DNA of 64,000 nt from Hyphomicrobiales bacterium. GTDB lineage: Bacteria > Pseudomonadota > Alphaproteobacteria > Rhizobiales > Rhizobiaceae. Below, in pieces: positions 59,714 through 64,000 of the stretch. Position 1 is the first letter of the stretch. The number at the start of each line of letters is the position of its first letter. The stretch spans positions 307,986-371,985 of the forward strand of contig UCII01000001.1 in assembly GCA_900472485.1 (NCBI GenBank), read 5' to 3'. The position numbers and the translations under genes are program-made. Under the pieces are notes generated by a model that searched no databases, had not been told where the DNA came from, and was given only the letters and a program-made list of their open reading frames with translations.

Positions 59714-60081
59714 TTTGCCTGAGATATGCTTGTGTGATCGAAGATGTGTGGCTGCGCCATCGAACAAGCATCATGGCGCATGTATCCTCGACATTGGCCC
59801 CAGGAGCTGAACTGAACCGGAAGATAGATACGAACCCAATAAGGTGACTAGGCGGCTATTGGTGCTGACATATTGCTCGGAGTTCCCACCGCATCGGATC
59901 AAACCCGCCGATAGTTGATGATGTGGCCGGCACACCACCCGGCTACAGGCAAACATGTTGAGCGTGACCTCTGCTTGAGCTGAGCGATCTTGGTGGGGCG
60001 CAATGTCGTTCCTTCGATCGACCTTACTTCTTCTCGCTATAGGCCTTACAGCGGCCGCGACTTCGTTCTTCCTCGGTAAAT
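59714..60081. other. Intergenic region; possible truncated secreted-protein start
   Basis: Mostly featureless. Near its right end an ATG at 60003 begins MSFLRSTLLLLAIGLTAAAT then SFFLGK, a plausible signal peptide, but after about 30 codons the frame runs into the 3' end of the minus-strand GlxA-type gene and becomes shadow sequence. It may be the 5' stump of a lost exported-protein gene, or a chance open frame. Confidence 0.35.
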
Positions 60082-61032
60082 CTACGCGAACGCGCGGACA
60101 TTGCGGCGGATCGTCTGCGGCGGCTGACCGAGCACGCGCAGGAAAGCGCGACGCATGCGCTCGCGATCGGCAAAGCCGACTTCGGTGGCGATTTCGTCCA
60201 TCGAATGGCGGCCGTCTTCGATCATCAGTCGGGCAGCCTCCACCCGCATGTTCTCGATCGCCTTGGCGGGGGATTGGCCGGTTTCGCTGCGGAAGACGCG
60301 GTTGAACTGGCGTGGGCTGAGGCTTGCCGCCTCCGCCAGCTCCTCGACCGATACGATCTTGCGCAGGTTTCGTCCGGCAAAGTCGAGCGCGCGTTGAACA
60401 CGGTCGGATTTCGGCTCCAACTCGAGAAGCGTGGAAAATTGCGACTGCCCACCGGCGCGACGATGATAGACGACGAGCTTTCGGGCCACGGTTCGTGCCA
60501 GCTCCGCGCCGTGATCCTTCTCGATCATCGCAAGGGCGAGGTCGATGGTGGCGGTCATCCCAGCCGATGTCCAGATGGACCCATCGATGATGAAGATCTT
60601 GTCTTCATCGACCTTGAGGGCAGGGAAACGATCCCGCAATTCGCGCGCAAAAACCCAATGTGTCGTTGCGCGGCGGCCATCGAGCAGGCCGGCTTCAGCC
60701 AAAGCAAAGGCGCCGGTACACGGAGCGGCGACCCGCCGGGCGGATTTTGCGGCTCGACGGATATAGTCGAGGATTGCGGGAGATGTGGATGAAACTTCCG
60801 TCGCCGCACCGATGAAAAGAGAATCGAAAGCAGCGTCGCCAAATGCCTCCGTTTCGACACTGAACCCTGCCGATGAGCGTATATGCCCTCCTGCTTCCGA
60901 TAGCAGCGTTATACGATAGAGCTCCCTCCCGCTCGTCAGATTTGCAACCTCGAAGGCGGTCACTGCAGTAAATCCCATGACCTGAAAGCCGGGGAAGACG
61001 AGAAATCCAATGGAATGCATGGCAAAGCTCAC
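60082..61032 (-). CDS. GlxA-family transcriptional regulator (DJ-1/PfpI + AraC)
   Basis: 316 residues. The N-terminal half is a DJ-1/PfpI-like domain (IGFLVFPGFQVMGFTAVTAFEVAN; the elbow region reads CTGAFALAEAGLL with the nucleophile-position Cys), the C-terminal half an AraC DNA-binding domain (VSVEELAEAASLSPRQFNRVFRSETG, MDEIATEVGFADRERMRRAFLRVLGQPPQTIRR). GlxA-type proteins regulate catabolism of amino acids, polyamines and sarcosine-type compounds. It is divergent from an SDR gene at 61216, 184 bases apart, and is a candidate regulator of it. Confidence 0.88.
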   Translation of the reverse strand: MSFAMHSIGFLVFPGFQVMGFTAVTAFEVANLTSGRELYRITLLSEAGGHIRSSAGFSVETEAFGDAAFDSLFIGAATEVSSTSPAILDYIRRAAKSARRVAAPCTGAFALAEAGLLDGRRATTHWVFARELRDRFPALKVDEDKIFIIDGSIWTSAGMTATIDLALAMIEKDHGAELARTVARKLVVYHRRAGGQSQFSTLLELEPKSDRVQRALDFAGRNLRKIVSVEELAEAASLSPRQFNRVFRSETGQSPAKAIENMRVEAARLMIEDGRHSMDEIATEVGFADRERMRRAFLRVLGQPPQTIRRNVRAFA

Positions 61033-61215
61033 GGCTGGAAAAGGCGTTTATAGCATTTATCGGTCGGAGACGGCATCAATTTTCTACGATTCCAGCCATT
61101 GTTCACCATTTTGAATGGCTGAAAACGTGGTGAATATGACATTTGAGACATCGGCCTTCGCGCGTATTGTTATTGCATGCGGGATAATGACGCCGCAGGA
61201 CAAGGAATGGAAACA

Positions 61216-62010
61216 ATGACAAATTCATCGGGCAAGGCATTGGTAACGGGCGCTTCTTCGGGCATTGGCGCCATCTACGCGCACCGGCTCGCCCATCGGG
61301 GCTACGACCTCATTCTGGTGGCGCGCAACGAAGACCGGCTTTCGGCGATTGCGGATCGGCTGCGTACCCAGACGGGACGCAAGGTCGAAGTGATCGCCGC
61401 AGATCTCGGCTCGCCGAATGGGCTACGTCGTGTGGAGCATGTGCTGAAGACGGATGAAGCGATCACGCTTCTCATCAATAATGCCGGCTTTGGCGGGGCA
61501 GCACCCTTGTTGGAGGCCGATGTGGACAAGATGCAGCAGATGATCGATCTGAATGTCACTGCGCTCATGCGGCTGACCTATGCGGCGGTGCCAGGCTTTG
61601 TTCAGCGTGGCGGCGGCTCGATCATCAATATCGCGTCGATCGTTGCAATCGCACCGGAATTGCTGAATGGCGTCTATGGCGGCACGAAAGCCTTCGTACT
61701 TGCCTTCAGCCAGTCCCTGAAGCATGAGCTGGCGGACAAGAATATTCGCGTACAGGCAGTTCTGCCCGGTGCGACCGCAACGGAATTCTGGGCGGTCGCC
61801 GGCGTCCCCGTCGAGCATCTGCCATCGGAAATCGTCATGTCGAGCGAGGATATGGTCGATGCCGCGCTGGTTGGCTTTGATCGGGGCGAGCTGGCGACGA
61901 TCCCCGCTCTCGAAGATGCCGATCTGCAGAAGGCCTATGAAGATGCGCGCCAGGCCCTGACGCCCAATCTTTCGCGGTCTACCGCAGCTCGACGTTATCA
62001 AGTAAAGTAA
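61216..62010 (+). CDS. Short-chain dehydrogenase/reductase
   Basis: About 264 residues. Cofactor motif VTGASSGIGAIYA, INNAGFGG strand, catalytic SIVAIAPE then YGGTKAF (Tyr-x-x-x-Lys). The ATG at 61216 is chosen because AAGGA lies nine bases upstream; an in-frame ATG at 61207 abuts that site and is less likely. This is the DltE/YqjQ-like SDR group often found beside AraC/GlxA-type regulators. The substrate is not predictable. Confidence 0.86.
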   Translation: MTNSSGKALVTGASSGIGAIYAHRLAHRGYDLILVARNEDRLSAIADRLRTQTGRKVEVIAADLGSPNGLRRVEHVLKTDEAITLLINNAGFGGAAPLLEADVDKMQQMIDLNVTALMRLTYAAVPGFVQRGGGSIINIASIVAIAPELLNGVYGGTKAFVLAFSQSLKHELADKNIRVQAVLPGATATEFWAVAGVPVEHLPSEIVMSSEDMVDAALVGFDRGELATIPALEDADLQKAYEDARQALTPNLSRSTAARRYQVK

Positions 62011-62063
62011 GAATCTATCGAATGAATAGGGTGGCCGGCATTTACATCATGCCGGCCGGTCAT

Positions 62064-62261
62064 TCAAAAGCCATAAAACTGGTGAGATTCGGAAAGACGG
62101 ATCGACATGATCCAAGCATCGGCTGCATAACATATCACCCAATACCACTTATGCGTCAGGATATATATCCCAGCCAGTATCGACGTCATCCATAAGGACC
62201 TGAATGAGAAGGTTCGCCGCGACCAAAGCAGATCTGCGAGGTTCAATGCGATGTATCCCAT
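62064..62261 (-). CDS. Small hypothetical membrane protein
   Basis: A minus-strand frame of about 65 codons from ATG 62261 reads MGYIALNLADLLWSRRTFSF, with one hydrophobic span near LWMTSILAGIYIL and a second hydrophobic, Trp/Tyr-rich stretch. It overlaps the first bases of the glycosyltransferase gene on the other strand, the ribosome-binding site is poor and it matches no family I know. It may be a chance frame; the 240-base gap would otherwise be empty. Confidence 0.3.
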   Translation of the reverse strand: MGYIALNLADLLWSRRTFSFRSLWMTSILAGIYILTHKWYWVICYAADAWIMSIRLSESHQFYGF

Positions 62262-63315
62262 CCAAGACCGTACTCCCGTTTCCATCGTCATCGCGAATTA
62301 TAACTACGCGCACTTTCTAAGGCGCAGTATCGACAGCGCCTTGGAGCAGGATTACGACGATGCCGAGGTCATCGTTGTCGATGATGCATCGACCGATGCG
62401 ACAGCTGATGTCATCGCCTCCTATGGCTCTCGAATAAAGACATGTCTACGTGAGGTGAACGGTGGACATGCTGCCGCATTCAACACAGGCTTTGCATCCA
62501 GCCGCGGCGAGATCGTGCTGTTTCTTGATGCGGATGATTATCTCTATCCGAACGCGGTATCAGAGGTCGTCGAAGCCTGGGAAGAAAAGACAGCACAGGT
62601 GCAGTTCAGGCTGCATATCGTTGACGAACAGATGCATGTAAAGGATGTATTTCCACCCGTAGAACTACCCTTCGATTCCGGCGACGTCACGCCGGAATTG
62701 CTGCGGAAAGGCCGCTATCAGACGACGGTCACCAGCGGTCTGGCATTCAAGCGTTCGGTTCTGGACAAGGTCATGCCGGTCCCGGAGCCGGCGTTTCGCC
62801 AGGGCGCCGATGGATATCTTGCCACGGTTGCACCGCTCCATGGCGAAGTGACGTCAATCGAAGATTGCCTCGGCGCCTATCGCATACATGGTGCCAATCA
62901 TTCCGTCTTCGCCGAAAGGCTCGGTCAGCGCGCGCGCTGGCGCATAGCGCATGATTTCCGTCGGCTGGAGGCCCTGTCGGATCAGGCAACGGAAATCGGA
63001 TTGGATATGCCTGATGATGCCGGCCTGCACGATCCCGTCCATCTGGAGGAGCGTCTCGCATCGCTTTGCATCGACAGGGACCAGCATCCTGTCGCGAATG
63101 ATTCCAGACTCTCGCTAGCTGCGGCCGGCGCGGCTGCCAGTCTCAAGATGAATGCGTCGCGAAAGCGCCGACTGATGTTGGCCGGATGGTTTCTTTCGAT
63201 CGGTGTCCTGCCTCGGGATATGGCAAAGACCGTCCTCTCGTGGAAGCTTGTGGCTTCGTCCCGGCCTCCGTTTCTGCTGCGTCTCTCGAAGACCATCAGG
63301 CATGCAATGGGATAG
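62251..63315 (+). CDS. Family 2 glycosyltransferase
   Basis: 354 residues. The GT-A fold start is VSIVIANYNYAHFLRRSIDSAL, followed by EVIVVDDASTDATADVIAS (nucleotide-binding Asp pair), GGHAAAFNTGFASSRGEIVLFLDADDYLYP with the metal-binding D-x-D, and a receptor half from about residue 130. Likely transfers a sugar from a nucleotide-sugar during exopolysaccharide or surface-glycan assembly. ATG 62251 follows GAGGTTCA. It is convergent with the glycosidase gene at 63366 (50 bases), and a polysaccharide-related neighbourhood is plausible. Confidence 0.88.
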   Translation: MYPIQDRTPVSIVIANYNYAHFLRRSIDSALEQDYDDAEVIVVDDASTDATADVIASYGSRIKTCLREVNGGHAAAFNTGFASSRGEIVLFLDADDYLYPNAVSEVVEAWEEKTAQVQFRLHIVDEQMHVKDVFPPVELPFDSGDVTPELLRKGRYQTTVTSGLAFKRSVLDKVMPVPEPAFRQGADGYLATVAPLHGEVTSIEDCLGAYRIHGANHSVFAERLGQRARWRIAHDFRRLEALSDQATEIGLDMPDDAGLHDPVHLEERLASLCIDRDQHPVANDSRLSLAAAGAAASLKMNASRKRRLMLAGWFLSIGVLPRDMAKTVLSWKLVASSRPPFLLRLSKTIRHAMG

Positions 63316-63365
63316 CTGGATTCCGGGAGATATGGAGCATCTCGCGCCGATGAATTGACTGTGAT

Positions 63366-64000
63366 CTATTCGGCTATGCCTGATTTGTGCGAAGCTCCCA
63401 TCAAGGCGTCGACCACGGCTTGATGATGGATATTCCTGTCATAGCGGCTGTCGGTTGCAAACTGCATCAATCCGGCAAAGGCGCTCCTGGCGGAAGGTTT
63501 CTTGCCCTCGCTGCGGAGATAGGCAATCAGGCGGCGATAATTTGCATTCGTCCTGATCTCCAGCGGATTGCCGGCGCCCATCTTCTTCAATGGCCACCAG
63601 GACCAGCCAATGCCGTTTTTTTCCTGCAATGCAACGGCGCGGGCATACCAATCATTATTGTTTTCACCGGACTCGCCGTTCCAGAGTGGCATGTCATATT
63701 GCTCGCGCAGCTTCAGGAAGGGTTCGATCGATTCCTGCGTCGTCGGCGTCCAGTATTTGTGAAAGCTGAGTGCCGTATTGCGATCGTCTATTGGCAGTAC
63801 GCCTGCGTAATTGTTGCCCCAGCAATTACCCTCGATAACAAGCATATGGTTGGTATCGACCGCGCGGATGGCGCGGATGGTGCGCTGATAGATGTCACGC
63901 AGTGGCCGGTTTTCGGTCTCGCGGCAGCCGCCCTTGTCTTTCTTGTCCTGAAAGCCCCAGTTCGGCTCGTTGAGCAGGTCGTAACCCGCGATTGTCGGCT
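63366..64000 (-). CDS. GH5-type glycoside hydrolase (cellulase family), 5' end outside window
   Basis: Minus-strand gene whose N-terminus lies beyond the right edge; about 211 C-terminal residues are visible. GYDLLNEPNWGF carries the acid/base Glu of clan A glycosidases (N-E-P), and PLWNGESGENNNDWY the nucleophile Glu, with VIEGNCWGNNYAGV and LSFHKYWTPT between, as in GH5 endoglucanase-like enzymes. Rhizobia use such enzymes in exopolysaccharide turnover or plant-cell-wall contact. Whether it is secreted cannot be judged from the visible part. The neighbour is a glycosyltransferase. Confidence 0.83.
   Translation of the reverse strand, partial: PTIAGYDLLNEPNWGFQDKKDKGGCRETENRPLRDIYQRTIRAIRAVDTNHMLVIEGNCWGNNYAGVLPIDDRNTALSFHKYWTPTTQESIEPFLKLREQYDMPLWNGESGENNNDWYARAVALQEKNGIGWSWWPLKKMGAGNPLEIRTNANYRRLIAYLRSEGKKPSARSAFAGLMQFATDSRYDRNIHHQAVVDALMGASHKSGIAE

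Noticed and set aside
1..64000. tRNA, rRNA, CRISPR array, attachment site, complete insertion sequence
   Set aside because: None was recognised on reading; short direct repeats are limited to the operator-like and palindromic elements listed. A dedicated tRNA or repeat scan could still find something small.

Overview
The window reads as a high-GC alphaproteobacterial replicon, most likely a Rhizobium/Agrobacterium-type member of the Rhizobiales. The evidence is codon usage, the density of solute-binding ABC transporters, GntR/LacI/AraC regulators and dehydrogenases, an Mrp (Pha-type) antiporter with fused A and B subunits, and rhizobial-style palindromic intergenic repeats after 8120. The content is accessory and catabolic (chromid, megaplasmid or genomic-island style). 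No rRNA, tRNA, CRISPR array, phage or intact insertion sequence was seen.

Layout. (1) 1-9140: aromatic catabolism through hydroxyquinol: maleylacetate reductase (cut by the left edge), a five-gene branched-chain-amino-acid-type ABC importer, a flavoprotein phenol hydroxylase, hydroxyquinol 1,2-dioxygenase, then a MarR regulator. (2) 9137-11218: GNAT, LysE exporter, Gre-type factor. (3) 11265-14401: LacI regulator divergent from a PhyH-family dioxygenase and an SDR. (4) 14489-25166, the centrepiece: a C-P-lyase-like locus (phnG-H-I-J-K-L-M order) preceded by a PfkB sugar kinase and a carbohydrate-type (CUT1) ABC importer, with a PhnF-like GntR/UTRA regulator divergent at the head. Its PhnJ homologue keeps only one of the four cysteines used by the radical enzyme and has no other cysteine. 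ATTCGAATG-type inverted repeats sit before the transporter operon, before phnG and before the regulator. (5) 25228-38055: methyltransferase, acyltransferase, CDF transporter, PAP2 enzyme, AraC regulator with a P450/ferredoxin pair, 2OG oxygenase, small housekeeping enzymes, lipoprotein and a two-component system. (6) 38506-45750: cytochrome b561, XRE regulator and mrpAB-C-D-E-F-G. (7) 45774-52490: a LuxR relic and a sugar-acid module (two FadR-type regulators, MFS carrier, DapA-family lyase, IlvD/Edd dehydratase) with an MFS relic. (8) 52786-64000: GNAT, two luciferase-like monooxygenases, omega-aminotransferase with an XRE-cupin regulator, a broken formaldehyde dehydrogenase, a Lys/Ala-tailed histone-H1-like protein, a GlxA regulator, SDR, glycosyltransferase, and a GH5 glycosidase cut by the right edge.

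How the parts work together. The left end should import an aromatic compound and take it through hydroxyquinol and maleylacetate toward 3-oxoadipate. The phn-like locus appears to be one long leftward run of eleven genes coupling import of a sugar-like solute, a kinase and a C-P-lyase-like complex. Because its PhnJ lacks the Fe-S and thiyl-radical cysteines, and PhnCDE, PhnN and PhnP are absent, it is unlikely to be a standard phosphonate pathway. This is the best candidate in the window for an undescribed system. The chemistry it performs cannot be read from the sequence.
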